DNA from: Rhynchopus sp. YZ270_cl-10
Taxonomy: Eukaryota > Euglenozoa > Diplonemea > Diplonemida > Diplonemidae
NCBI GenBank assembly: GCA_964035575.1
Contig: OZ037864.1
Location: 558,001-622,000, forward strand
Length of the DNA stretch: 64,000 bases
Reading direction: 5' to 3'
Part shown: positions 38,164 to 47,005 of the stretch, piece by piece
How the letters are laid out: each line of letters begins with the position of its first letter
How positions within the stretch are numbered: the stretch's first letter is position 1
Notes under the pieces: generated by a model
Database searches by the model: none
Told to the model about the DNA's origin: nothing
What the model saw: the letters and a program-made list of their open reading frames with translations, nothing else
Translations under genes and position numbers: made by a program

Positions 38164-38846
38164 CCCTCCAGTCCCTTCCAGGTAGACGGCGCCAGTGCGT
38201 CGCCTAGGGTCTGTGCGGCCTTCTTGGCGACCGCTTTGGCTTCCCTTTTGGTGAGGGGAGCCTCCTTTGCCCGCGGCCTCCCGACCTTTGCAGTCGAAAG
38301 GACCCCCATACTCTCGAGCATCGTCGTGAAAGGGGAGGCCGCGAGCGGCGCACCGATTACTTCCTGGAGGCAGCTGGCTGTACGTTCGGCGTCCCTTCCT
38401 TCTGCTTCTCCTTGCGGCTGCCCCGCCCCCCCCTGCGCGACCCCTCCTTCTCCTTCTCCGGCCTGCGCACGCTGTCCGCCTTCTTCCTCGCCGCCTGGAG
38501 GTAGTTGGGGACTGCGGGGGCGGAGAAGTACGTCCGCTCCAACGCCGTCGCTGCCTCCCAGCTCCCCTCCACCACCCCCTCCTGGAGGGCCTCCATCCTG
38601 ACGAATGTCGACTTCACGAGGTCCTTCAGCAGGTCCTCGAAGTCCTCCATGCACGATAGGGAGGGGAGGGCGTGGAGGATCTTCCCCAGCTGCCGGAGGT
38701 GGTGGGTGGCCTCGTGGGCTTGCGCTCTTCGAACGCCTCCGGTGCGAGACTCCACCAGCGCGTCGTAGCGTCGGAGCTGGTGTAGGTGCACCAACCCCAG
38801 GGTGGCGTCGTCGGCGTGCCACCAGTCGTCCACGTCCAGCGGACAC
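37329..38846 (-). CDS. DIRS-like tyrosine recombinase
   Basis: The C-terminal half shows the family pattern: AWCGAARVSDVLRLRSTDL (first Arg), GHSLRRGALAELL (His and Arg), and LSRHSSLDALARYLP (His and the nucleophile Tyr). A helical core-binding segment (STWKGLEGCHRRLLQFREEW) precedes it. It would integrate the circular cDNA without a target duplication. The frame starts well upstream in a Pro/Arg-rich part overlapping the Gag-like frame, so the true start is likely near codon 150. Confidence 0.85.
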   Translation of the reverse strand: MSAGRGRLVARRRRHPGVGAPTPAPTLRRAGGVSHRRRSKSASPRGHPPPPAAGEDPPRPPLPIVHGGLRGPAEGPREVDIRQDGGPPGGGGGGELGGSDGVGADVLLRPRSPQLPPGGEEEGGQRAQAGEGEGGVAQGGAGQPQGEAEGRDAERTASCLQEVIGAPLAASPFTTMLESMGVLSTAKVGRPRAKEAPLTKREAKAVAKKAAQTLGDALAPSTWKGLEGCHRRLLQFREEWAVTTGTLLPWDLCIIYWVQRLLSDRTAPIAESSALEYCSRAVSSLARMGTKLDSPLLRDFVRALKRKGGLRPHRQAKPATSEVVATVLEQTTDPDTCLAIAVAWCGAARVSDVLRLRSTDLSFEGGFVAINWSETKSDPFRIGVTTGVHVAERWMGMLRTKVLGLKAGELLVESTYRRVVAALQKVDPELSGHSLRRGALAELLEQGICLESLRQLSRHSSLDALARYLPAGKISLARDSATTSLVLGRRLETRGRFSALLSRAH

Positions 38847-39706
38847 AGAGCGCCCCGCACCCCGATGCTGTTGCTGCGGCTGCTGCTGCTGCTGCCCGCT
38901 GCGGAGGCGGCGTAGACCCTTGCTGTGGGAGCGGGAGCGTGGGCGGCGTCCCCCGGCGCGTGACGCAGACCCCCGGCGCCGGCCCTGAGGGTCTGTCCGT
39001 TTCCCCGGGCGTGGGCGAGCTCCGCACGCAGCCGCTCGAGCTCGTCCGCGACCGCTGCAGAGGGGTGGGCGGGAGCTGCAAACGTAGGCGTTGGGGCAGC
39101 AAACGTAGGCGTTGGGGCAGCAGGTGCCTGCTGTTGCGCGGCTTGGTTCCTTAGCGCCTCCCTGGCGCGGTCGAGCTCCGCCTTCACTTCGGCGTGCGCG
39201 ACCGCGGCCAGGGCTTGCTCGCGGATCTGTTCCGCGCGAGCGTCGTATAGTGCCTTCGTCGCGTTCTCCGCGTCTCGGGCGCGATGTACCTCTGCCTGCA
39301 TCTCGGCCAATCGTGCACCTGCCGCCGCCTCGGTCTCTCGGTTCGTCGCATTCGCCTCCGCCTGCACCACCGCCGCATTCGCCGCCGCCTGTGCCTCGCG
39401 CACGTGCCCCCCTGCCTCTGCACGGAGTGCCCGTGCCTCCGCCTCCGCCCCCGCCTGCGCGACGTACTGCCCCGCCCTCGCCTCGGTCACCGCGGAGTGC
39501 GCGGCGGCGTTGTTGAGGGCGACGGCCTCCCCGGCCTGCGCCCGAACGGTGGCAGCGACTGCCATGCCCATGGCCATCCCGAACTCATCGGGGGGACCAG
39601 GAGGGAGGGCGATGTTGGCACCCGGGGGGAGGGTCCCGCGGCCGAAACCCTGCGGCACCACCTGGTCGGTGACCCCGCGGGGGGCGTCCAGCTCCATTAC
39701 AGACAT
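38357..39706 (-). CDS. DIRS-like Gag-type protein
   Basis: 449 codons from MSVMELDAPRGVTDQV. A long Ala/Glu/Arg-rich coiled coil fills about residues 70-200. A Pro/Thr linker with a duplicated PTFAAPTPTFAAP and a globular C-terminal region follow (MEDFEDLLKDLVKSTFVRME), ending in a basic tail (KKADSVRRPEKEKEGSRRGG). This layout fits a nucleic-acid-binding assembly protein. It is assigned by position, not by a domain match. Confidence 0.7.
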   Translation of the reverse strand: MSVMELDAPRGVTDQVVPQGFGRGTLPPGANIALPPGPPDEFGMAMGMAVAATVRAQAGEAVALNNAAAHSAVTEARAGQYVAQAGAEAEARALRAEAGGHVREAQAAANAAVVQAEANATNRETEAAAGARLAEMQAEVHRARDAENATKALYDARAEQIREQALAAVAHAEVKAELDRAREALRNQAAQQQAPAAPTPTFAAPTPTFAAPAHPSAAVADELERLRAELAHARGNGQTLRAGAGGLRHAPGDAAHAPAPTARVYAASAAGSSSSSRSNSIGVRGALCPLDVDDWWHADDATLGLVHLHQLRRYDALVESRTGGVRRAQAHEATHHLRQLGKILHALPSLSCMEDFEDLLKDLVKSTFVRMEALQEGVVEGSWEAATALERTYFSAPAVPNYLQAARKKADSVRRPEKEKEGSRRGGRGSRKEKQKEGTPNVQPAASRK

Positions 39707-39810
39707 AGTGTGGGGGTGGGCGAGGGGGTGGGTGAGAAGGTGGTATGTTAGTGGGGGAACGATTCAAGAAAAATGAGCGTAGGCTTAACAATTTTTCGTT
39801 GAACGCAGCC

Positions 39811-40906
39811 AAAAACAGTGTATGAGATCTGAATTTTGGCGCAAGTGATTTTTAAAGGGGAGGAGAAAATAGTCGGTATCAGGCGATTAAACGTTGGCTT
39901 TATTACTCGAGTTTCTAATAACACTACGTGTAAGGAAAAAAAAAATTTCCGCTCACTGCGCTCGCGGAGGTTCACCCAATGCGGTCTCGCCTACCCAAAC
40001 TGCTGGTGCATCGGCACTACCTATTTAATTTTGAAAATTTTCTTGCTAATGCCGGGCACTACCACTTTTTTTCAGAATGTTTCTAGAAAGTATTACCCTT
40101 GTCAGAGGGCGCAGTGTCCGACAAGGGTCACAGCCAGAACGCGATTTAATTGGTCAAATGCCGAAGGAAAAGGAAGCATGCGAAAGAAAAAAAAGTAGCG
40201 TACCGTGCGCCTGCGGCGCAAGATTGCAACCCACCCTTCCCATGACTAGTTTGGCAGTAAAAATGTGCAATTTTGAGCGCATTTTTTTGAAATGTTGCGT
40301 ACCGTGGCTTCGCCAGAAACTTTCGTTTCAGCAAAATCTGGAAGTAAAATTTACGGCAACTGTTGATAATTACCAACGACAGTGCCGTTTTATGGCAACA
40401 TTTTCAGAAATGTTGCGTACCGTGGCTTCGCCATGGATGCCACGACCGCCGTTTCTTTTTGTAAATATACTGAGGTCACTGCGCGTGCCTGGTGCAAATA
40501 TCAATACAGTGCCGAACTCCGCAGTAGGATAACCGAGGAATTCTCACATTCCGCCGGAGGCCCTAACGAGCTGGGTTGGGCTCGACCGAGTTTCAGCGAA
40601 AACCCCCAAAACCTATGTTATCCTCTGGGGTTTAGTTCTACGACAACTGAGATGTGTAAAAAAACACCACTATTCTGCCTCAGCACAGTACCAACCTGCT
40701 TGTCGGATTTTTTTTTAGACCGTCACTCAATTTTTCCGCTCGCTGCGCTCGCGGACAAACCATCAACCCCCCACGATTTCCCAAAAACCTGAAAGTTAGC
40801 GTCAGGCCTGCGCGAAAAAATTCAAAAACGGGAGAGAAAAAAAAGGAAAAAAACGAAAATAAATCTGGGATTTTTAGCGTTTTTAGCGAAAATAAGGATC
40901 TACCCT
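39811..40906. other. Right arm of the hAT-like element
   Basis: Noncoding. 40195-40325 is one copy of a repeat starting GTAGCGTACCGTGCGCCTGC and ending TTGCGTACCGTGGCTTCGCC, and 40400-40437 is a partial second copy. CGCTCACTGCGCTCGCGG and CGCTCGCTGCGCTCGCGG palindromes lie at 39951 and 40738. 40770-40812 pairs inversely with 33568-33610. No gene. Confidence 0.5.
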
Positions 40907-40943
40907 GGTCCCTTTCCCTGGGAGGCAATAGCCAGACAATGAC

Positions 40944-41133
40944 CACGGGAGCACCCCTCGTAATTACGAGGGCACCCCTCGTCATGACGTCGTAATGCCG
41001 TCGTCGTGACGAGGGAAACCCCACGTCATGACGTCGTCATTACGAGGGGGTGCCCGCGTCGTGACGACGTCATTGCGCGCGTAATTTCCCACGTAATTTC
41101 CCTCGTCCCTCGTCACGTAATGTCATTACGAGT
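40944..41133. repeat. Palindromic right end array of the 18-kb element
   Basis: GTAATTACGAG, GTCATGACGTCGTAATG, GTCGTGACGACGTCATTGC and related units, many self-complementary, ending GTAATGTCATTACGAGT. It matches the block 10852-11021 inside element A and mirrors 23138-23260. Confidence 0.85.
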
Positions 41134-41139
41134 CCATGG

Positions 41140-41547
41140 TGTAGCGTAGAAGCCTTCATATTTGTCCTCATACTTATGCATGTACTTGAAGAACAAACAT
41201 ACAAAGTAGCCGCATAGTGTAGAAGAGACATCCTGTATTTGATTGGTGTTGTATGTGAGGGGTTTGTAGTGTGCAGTCAATTCTTGGGGAGGGGGTAAAC
41301 CAAGGGGGTCAAAGTAGAAAGTCTGGGGTCCTTTAGACTCCTTGTCATAACCATCAGCTGACGCTTCGGTGGCTGCGCTATAGAAACCTACCCAATGTGT
41401 TCCTTTACCCTCTCTCTCATCTAAGTTTATCAAGTACAACCCGTCCATGTTGTCAGTAATCTCATCCCTCATCACCATACCTTGCAGCTCCTCAATACCC
41501 TGATCTCTACACCAGTCTATGATCTCATCATCTCGAAGAGGGGTCAA
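41140..41547 (-). CDS. Polinton adenovirus-type cysteine protease
   Basis: Starts MTPLRDDEIIDWCRDQ. The fold-defining residues are visible: His51 in GTHWVGFY, Asp80 in FYFDPLGLPPP, Gln103 in TNQIQDVSS and Cys112 in TLCGYFV. This family trims capsid precursors during particle maturation. The gene abuts the 18-kb insertion at 41134. It is followed upstream by the pX-like gene in the same direction. Confidence 0.9.
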
Positions 41548-41567
41548 CGAAGACTCAGCTACATCCC

Positions 41568-41969
41568 CTATTTTTTTAACCTTCTACCAGGTGCTACCAG
41601 ACCACGCCCATTCACCTTCCTATCAATGAACTTCCCTGCTGTGCTACCAAGCTGTGTCCCAAGCGAACCTGCGAGTGCACTTGCTCCTGCTGCCAACAAC
41701 GGTACCAAGAACTGCAAGAACCCTCCCTCCTTCCTGTCACCTCCAATGAACAGCAGCTGTGGTTGACTTAAAGTGACACGCGTTGACCCCTTCTCCTTAA
41801 CCTTCTCCTTCTGCTTTGGGGTTAGTGGCAATGGATACCGTTTGATACCACTTGCATGCAACGTGACTGACACTGTCTTGCTCTTCCCACCTAAGGCATC
41901 TGCAATCCTCTGCATGTCGACAGGTGATACGTACACTGGCGTCTTCTGATATCGGCTTGTAGTGACCAT
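41568..41969 (-). CDS. Polinton pX/pVI-like small basic protein
   Basis: From MVTTSRYQKTPVYVSPVDMQ, about 133 residues. The N-terminal half is basic with a PLPLTPKQKEKVKEKG segment. The C-terminal half has GGFLQFLVPLLAAGASALAG, a hydrophobic helix of the kind found in adenovirus pVI or pX and their Polinton counterparts, then a basic tail. In adenoviruses such peptides disrupt membranes or condense DNA. It was assigned by size, composition and position beside the protease. The start was chosen to avoid overlap with the divergent integrase at 41989. Confidence 0.65.
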   Translation of the reverse strand: MVTTSRYQKTPVYVSPVDMQRIADALGGKSKTVSVTLHASGIKRYPLPLTPKQKEKVKEKGSTRVTLSQPQLLFIGGDRKEGGFLQFLVPLLAAGASALAGSLGTQLGSTAGKFIDRKVNGRGLVAPGRRLKK

Positions 41970-41988
41970 TTTTGTGTAGAAGAAATAA

Positions 41989-42867
41989 ATGAGCTCAAAC
42001 GAAGTAAGAGTAAACTTGAACAAATTATGGCGAGACTCAGGTTACATCACTGATCCTGCGAGGTTGTTTGACTTTCAGTTTGCAGGCACAGCCGAAGATG
42101 GCGAAGAAAAGTATACCCTTGACGAGATAGAGGACTACATACACAAGCAGAGGGCATATCAGCTGTTCAGGAAGAAACCAAGCAAGCTGTCGGGTCACAT
42201 CACAGCCTTCGAGATCAACCACGTCATGCAGATGGACCTCCTCGACTTCCAGAAGCTCAAGACAAGGAACAAAGGCTACGCATGTATCCTGAACTTGATA
42301 GACGTCTTTAGTAGAAAGTTGTACACCAGACCCCTGAAGAATAAGACCATGGGTGCTGTCAAAGAGGCACTGTCCGATATACTACATCAGATACAGACAG
42401 ATAAGAAGGACCTTCCTCAAACGATCATGAGTGACAACGGGTTAGAATTCAACAACCTGATGGTGAAGGAAGTCTTCAGCGCCCACAGCATAGAACACCA
42501 GATGAACGAGGTTGGAGACCATAACGCCCTTGGGATTGTCGACCGCATCTCAAGAACCCTACGAGAGATCCTGCAAAAGCACTTTGAGATCAACAAGACA
42601 GCAAACTGGGTAGACAGCCTTCAGGAGCTAACGTACGCCTACAACAACAGATACCACAGCACCATCAAGCGTTGTATCAGCTGCGTTGTATCAGATGCGT
42701 TGTGTCGGATGCGTTGTGCAACACGCGTTGTATCAGCTGCGTTGTGTCAGCTGCGTTGTGTCAGATGCGTTGTACAACACGCGTTAGTAATAGGAGAAAT
42801 CGAGAGATGGGCGCAGGAATTAAAACCCGTTAAAATTCTACTGCGCCGATATTTTATTAATTGTTAA
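41989..42867 (+). CDS. Polinton retroviral-type integrase (rve)
   Basis: The N-terminus is LWRDSGYITDPARL and a zinc-less helical region. The catalytic core shows MQMDLLDFQKL (first Asp), LNLIDVFSRKLY and TIMSDNGLEFNNL (second Asp), followed by a helical segment with a GDHNALGIVDRISR region. This family inserts Polinton DNA and leaves 5-6 bp duplications. It is transcribed divergently from the pX-like gene. The 3' part of the open frame runs into a short tandem repeat (42668-42786) and is not typical integrase sequence. Confidence 0.85.
   Translation: MSSNEVRVNLNKLWRDSGYITDPARLFDFQFAGTAEDGEEKYTLDEIEDYIHKQRAYQLFRKKPSKLSGHITAFEINHVMQMDLLDFQKLKTRNKGYACILNLIDVFSRKLYTRPLKNKTMGAVKEALSDILHQIQTDKKDLPQTIMSDNGLEFNNLMVKEVFSAHSIEHQMNEVGDHNALGIVDRISRTLREILQKHFEINKTANWVDSLQELTYAYNNRYHSTIKRCISCVVSDALCRMRCATRVVSAALCQLRCVRCVVQHALVIGEIERWAQELKPVKILLRRYFINC
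42668..42786. repeat. Short palindromic minisatellite
   Basis: About eight copies of an 11- to 15-base unit (GCGTTGTATCAGCT, GCGTTGTGTCAGAT) including the palindromes GCGTTGTGCAACACGC and GCGTTGTACAACACGC. It resembles the subterminal arrays of the TIR elements in this window and may mark the edge of another insertion at the integrase region. Confidence 0.8.
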
Positions 42868-43436
42868 CTTTTTATGTAAGCCTTTTATCATACCTGTGTG
42901 TACGTGTGTCATACCTGTTTCAGCAGTGGCTTCTTCAGTGACTCGGACTTCGGTGACTGTATTCCTGATGATGTGATGATGGATCTGGTTTAGCCTGTCG
43001 GTGTCTTCTGCAGACTCCTTACCTTTACGCCGGTGTAGGGAGCTGTGAGTTACTCTGTATCTCCAAATTATACAGGAAGTAGTGCACGTTTCCACAACCA
43101 CCCAAGAGGTAGTGCACATGGCGCGTTAGTCTTTATTTTACGTGGCGTTCCCCTGTAGGCCTATACCACGGGTTCTTTTGAACCATAATTTGTTATCCTC
43201 CCCATTTGTGTAGTTTGTTGTACTCCTGTCTGAGTGTGGTGAGTGTGTTGTGAAAAAGAGAAAGAAAACAATATTCTCATAAGGAGGTCTGTTTTTTTGA
43301 ATTTGTTTTGTTTGAAAACTTGGTTGTATTAGTGTCGACACCCTTTGTTTGTTTTGTTTGGGAAAGGAAAAATATAAAAATAACACCAAAAGCCCCTCGT
43401 TCTGACTCAAAGCACCAGAAACATACACTCAACTCA

Positions 43437-45226
43437 GGGGGGTCCGTAAGTTTGTGTATTCGTGTGTAAAATTTCCGGCCCTTTTGGGTGAAAAAAAAAA
43501 GGGGTGAGGGGAGTTGGGTCCAGTCATAGGGGGTATAGCATATTTTTTGGAAAATTCTTCAAAAAAGCAAGGATTTTTGCTGAGCACAATGAAATTTTCA
43601 GAAAAATCCCAATTTTCGGCCAAATTTGGAGCAAATTAGGGCCCACACACCCCGATTTTGGGTAAAAAACCGACTTCATTTTTGTTCAGGAGTGCCTACG
43701 ATTACGTAAACCAGAGGTCCTCTGGATGCATGCATTGATAAACACAACACTGGAAATTGCAAGGAACAGGTCTGCATGCGTGTTCTCTAGCCACTACAGC
43801 CACAGGGTATGCACAAAATGACCGTATTGTGGTTGAATTTTGACTTGCAAATGTTTTTCACGAACATGTATTTCTGAGGTTTTTTGGATTCTTTGGGCCA
43901 TTTTATGACTTCGGGTGCCTACCACGCCCGTTTTTGAGCAATAAAATTCCTTTTGTCTGGTCAAAAATCGCCTTGTACTTGTGAAAGGAATTGCTAAGGA
44001 AATGTGAAATATGCGTGTTTTTGTACACAAAAGTGCGTTTTGGGTGCTTCTGAAGGGTCAAAACACCAAAATTTTGCGTTTTTTTTGCGTTTTTGGTCTC
44101 CCAAGGACACACTATTTTCGGTGAATTTTTTTTTCACCCTTTGCGAAAAAAAACTGAAAAATCACGGCTAATAGAACGCTAAGGAAAAATCGATATTCAT
44201 TTTTTGGGCAGAAAAGTGCGTTTTAGGTGCCCACCGATGGTCAAAACATCAATTTTTTTGTGTTTTTTGGCATCTTTGGACACCCAAGGACCCACTATCG
44301 GGGTGATTTTTTTTGCCTGAGATTTGTCTTTGCCAAAATCGAAAAAAAAAAATTGTGACGGAATTTGCTAAGGAAAAGTCGAAATTGTGGGCCCCTGTAG
44401 TAATGCATAAGGTGCATAATGCATATGGTTTACCCCCAGATCGTCAAAACACCCAATTTTTGCGTTTTTTTGCACTTTTTGGTGCCCAAAAACCCAACTC
44501 AGGGGTCGAAATTTTCCCGAAAAAAAATTTTTTTTTTTTGAGATTTTTCGATTTTTTGACAAGGCGCTGGCCCGTACAAAGTGCACTGGTGGTGCAGAAA
44601 ATGGCCGGGGAATTAACTCTAGATGCTCAAAACAGCTCAATTCATGCTTTTTTTAACTTTTTGGTCCCAGAAGGGTGCCTAGGGTGTAGTGAGCAGGCCT
44701 CAAAAACACTTGTGAAAAAAAATTGAGATTTTTTTTTTTTTTCGATTTTTCGATTTTTCGACAAGGCGCTGGCCCATACAAAGTGCACTGGTGGTGCAGA
44801 AAATGGCCGGGGAATTAACTCTAGATGCTCAAAACAGCCCAATTCTTGCTTTTTTTGACTTTTTGGTCCCAGAAGGGTGCCTAGGGTGTAGTGAGCAGGC
44901 CTCAAAAACACTTGTGAAAAAAAAATTTGGGATTTTTTTTTTTTTTGAGATTTTTGAAAAATCGGCCGATTTTGCGACCAATTTTGGCTGGGGAATTTCG
45001 GCGACCAAAGGGTCCCCCCTTTGGTTTTTTCCAAAAAATCGGGTATTTTTTGTGTGTACAATTGTACACCCGGTCTGCCGGTCTTTTTCGAGGGTGGGTA
45101 GGACCGGCCCTTATAGCCGGTAATCCTTAAGAGCCGGTCTTTTTACGGACCCTAAAGACCGGCTAAAGACCGGCTATACACACTAATTACGTGTCTGGTC
45201 GTTGCCGGTCTATTTACGGATCCCCC
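43437..45226. mobile_element. 1.8-kb element R1, G-run tips, 3-bp target duplication
   Basis: The tips GGGGGGTCCGTAAG (left) and, in inverse, GGGGGATCCGTAAATAG (right). TCA lies on both sides (43434-43436, 45227-45229). The equivalent site in Polinton copy 1 (about 18040-18050, ACTCATAGAACGG) is unoccupied. The interior is AT-rich with short tandem units of 170-180 bases (GCGCTGGCCCATACAAAGTG recurs at 44564 and 44767) and a right end rich in ACCGGCT/AGCCGGT palindromes. No gene. Confidence 0.9.
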
Positions 45227-46093
45227 TCATAGGACGGTTTTTTTTTCCCCCACATATTGTGCAAGTAAGACCCATCGTTGTTCCCACCCTCCAGAGACAA
45301 ATGAAAGTAAAAAATATAATCACAAAGGGGGGTCCGTAAGTTTGTGTATTCGTGTGTAAAATTTCCGGCCCTTTTGGGTGAAAAAAAAAAAGGGTGAGGG
45401 GAGTTGGGTCCAGTCATAGGGGGTATAGCATATTTTTTGGAAAATTCTTCAAAAAAGCAAGGATTTTTGCTGAGCACAATGAAATTTTCAGAAAAATCCC
45501 AATTTTCGGCCAAATTTGGAGCAAATTAGGGCCCACACACCCCGATTTTGGGTCAAAAACCGATTTCATTTTTGCTCAGGAGTGCCTACGATTCCGCAAA
45601 CCAGAGGTCCTCTGGATGCATGCATTGATAAACACAACACTGGAAATTGCAAGGAACAGGTCTGCATGCGTGTTCTCTAGCCACTACAGCTACAGGGCAT
45701 GCACAAAATGACCGTATTGTGGTTGAATTTTGACTTGCAAATGTTTATTCACGAACATGTATTTCTGAGGTTTTTTGGATTCTTTGGGCCATTTTATGAC
45801 TTCGGGTGCCTACCACGCCCGTTTTTGGGCAATAAAAATTTTTTTGTCTGGTCAAAAATCGCCTTGTATGTACCGTTTTGCCTATGACACTACTGGGCAC
45901 AGCTAGCACCATACTCACCTGAGCTGTGCCTATATTATGCACAATTCCAGTACAGTTTCAGCACAAGTACACACAACTAACCACAACTAACCACAATTAC
46001 ACCACAATTACACACAATTACACCGAAATTACGCTGGGGAAAAAAATGGTACACCTCCCTACAGGGAAGCATGCCACCACATGAAAGTGACCT

Positions 46094-46320
46094 CTGTACT
46101 GTACTGTACTGTACTGTACTGTACTGTACTGTACTGTACTGTACTGTACTGTACTGTACTGTACTGTACTGTACTGTACTGTACTGTACTGTACTGTACT
46201 GTACTGTACTGTACTGTACTGTACTGTACTGTACTGTACTGTACTGTACTGTACTGTACTGTACTGTACTGTACTGTACTGTACTGTACTGTACTGTACT
46301 GTACTGTACTGTACTGTACT
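46094..46320. repeat. GTACT pentamer satellite, about 45 copies
   Basis: Perfect tandem repeat inside the TGTACCG element. Its reverse complement AGTAC is the satellite of the related element at 62556-63147. Confidence 0.95.
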
Positions 46321-46336
46321 CCAATCCCCTGTGTGT

Positions 46337-47005
46337 ACTGTGTATACTGTGTATACTGTGTATACTGTGTATACTGTGTATACTGTGTATACTGTGTATA
46401 CTGTGTATACTGTGTATACTGTGTGTACTGTGTATACTGTGTATACTGTGTATACTGTGTATACTGTGTATACTGTGTATACTGTGTATACTGTGTATAC
46501 TGTGTATACTGTGTATACTGTGTATACTGTGTATACTGTGTATACTGTGTATACTGTGTATACTGTGTATACTGTGTATACTGTGTATACTGTGTATACT
46601 GTGTATACTGTGTATACTGTGTATACTGTGTATACTGTGTATACTGTGTATACTGTGTATACTGTGTATACTGTGTATACTGTGTATACTGTGTATACTG
46701 TGTATACTGTGTATACTGTGTATACTGTGTATACTGTGTATACTGTGTATACTGTGTATACTGTGTATACTGTGTATACTGTGTATACTGTGTATACTGT
46801 GTATACTGTGTATACTGTGTATACTGTGTGTACTGTGTATACTGTGTATACTGTGTATACTGTGTATACTGTGTATACTGTGTATACTGTGTATACTGTG
46901 TATACTGTGTATACTGTGTATACTGTGTATACTGTGTATACTGTGTATACTGTGTATACTGTGTATACTGTGTATACTGTGTATACTGTGTATACTGTGT
47001 ATACT
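46337..47005. repeat. 9-base satellite (GTGTATACT), about 74 copies
   Basis: The reverse-complement unit of the 13.9-kb and 53.3-kb arrays, with two GTGTGTACT variant units. It is open in all frames without being a gene. Confidence 0.95.

Larger units (their letters stand above)
35472..39810 (-). mobile_element. DIRS-like retroelement with tyrosine recombinase
   Basis: A fossil-type retroelement that looks whole. Read on the minus strand the order is a Gag-like protein, a tyrosine recombinase and a reverse transcriptase/RNase H, with overlapping frames as in the DIRS order. The 18-base sequence TTTTCGTTGAACGCAGCC occurs in the same orientation at both ends (35472-35489 and 39793-39810), suggesting split direct repeats of the PAT or Ngaro type rather than the inverted repeats of classical DIRS. 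Its GC content is much higher than its surroundings. It sits inside the hAT-like element, so it is younger than that insertion. Confidence 0.85.
34484..40907. mobile_element. hAT-like element (6.4 kb) with 8-bp target duplication
   Basis: The tips CAGGGTAGATCCTTA (34484) and its inverse (ending TAAGGATCTACCCTG at 40907) are flanked by GTCCCTTT on both sides (34476-34483 and 40908-40915). The unoccupied form GAGAGTCCCTTTCCCTGGGA exists at about 11397-11416 in element A. CAGGG tips plus 8-bp duplications fit the hAT superfamily. No hAT transposase is present. Inside lie a MITE (34830-35150) and a DIRS-like retroelement (35472-39810), which together account for most of its length. Confidence 0.85.

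Noticed and set aside
35608-39751. Several long plus-strand frames opposite the DIRS-like genes
   Set aside because: High GC leaves all frames open; only the minus-strand frames carry RT, RNase H and recombinase motifs.
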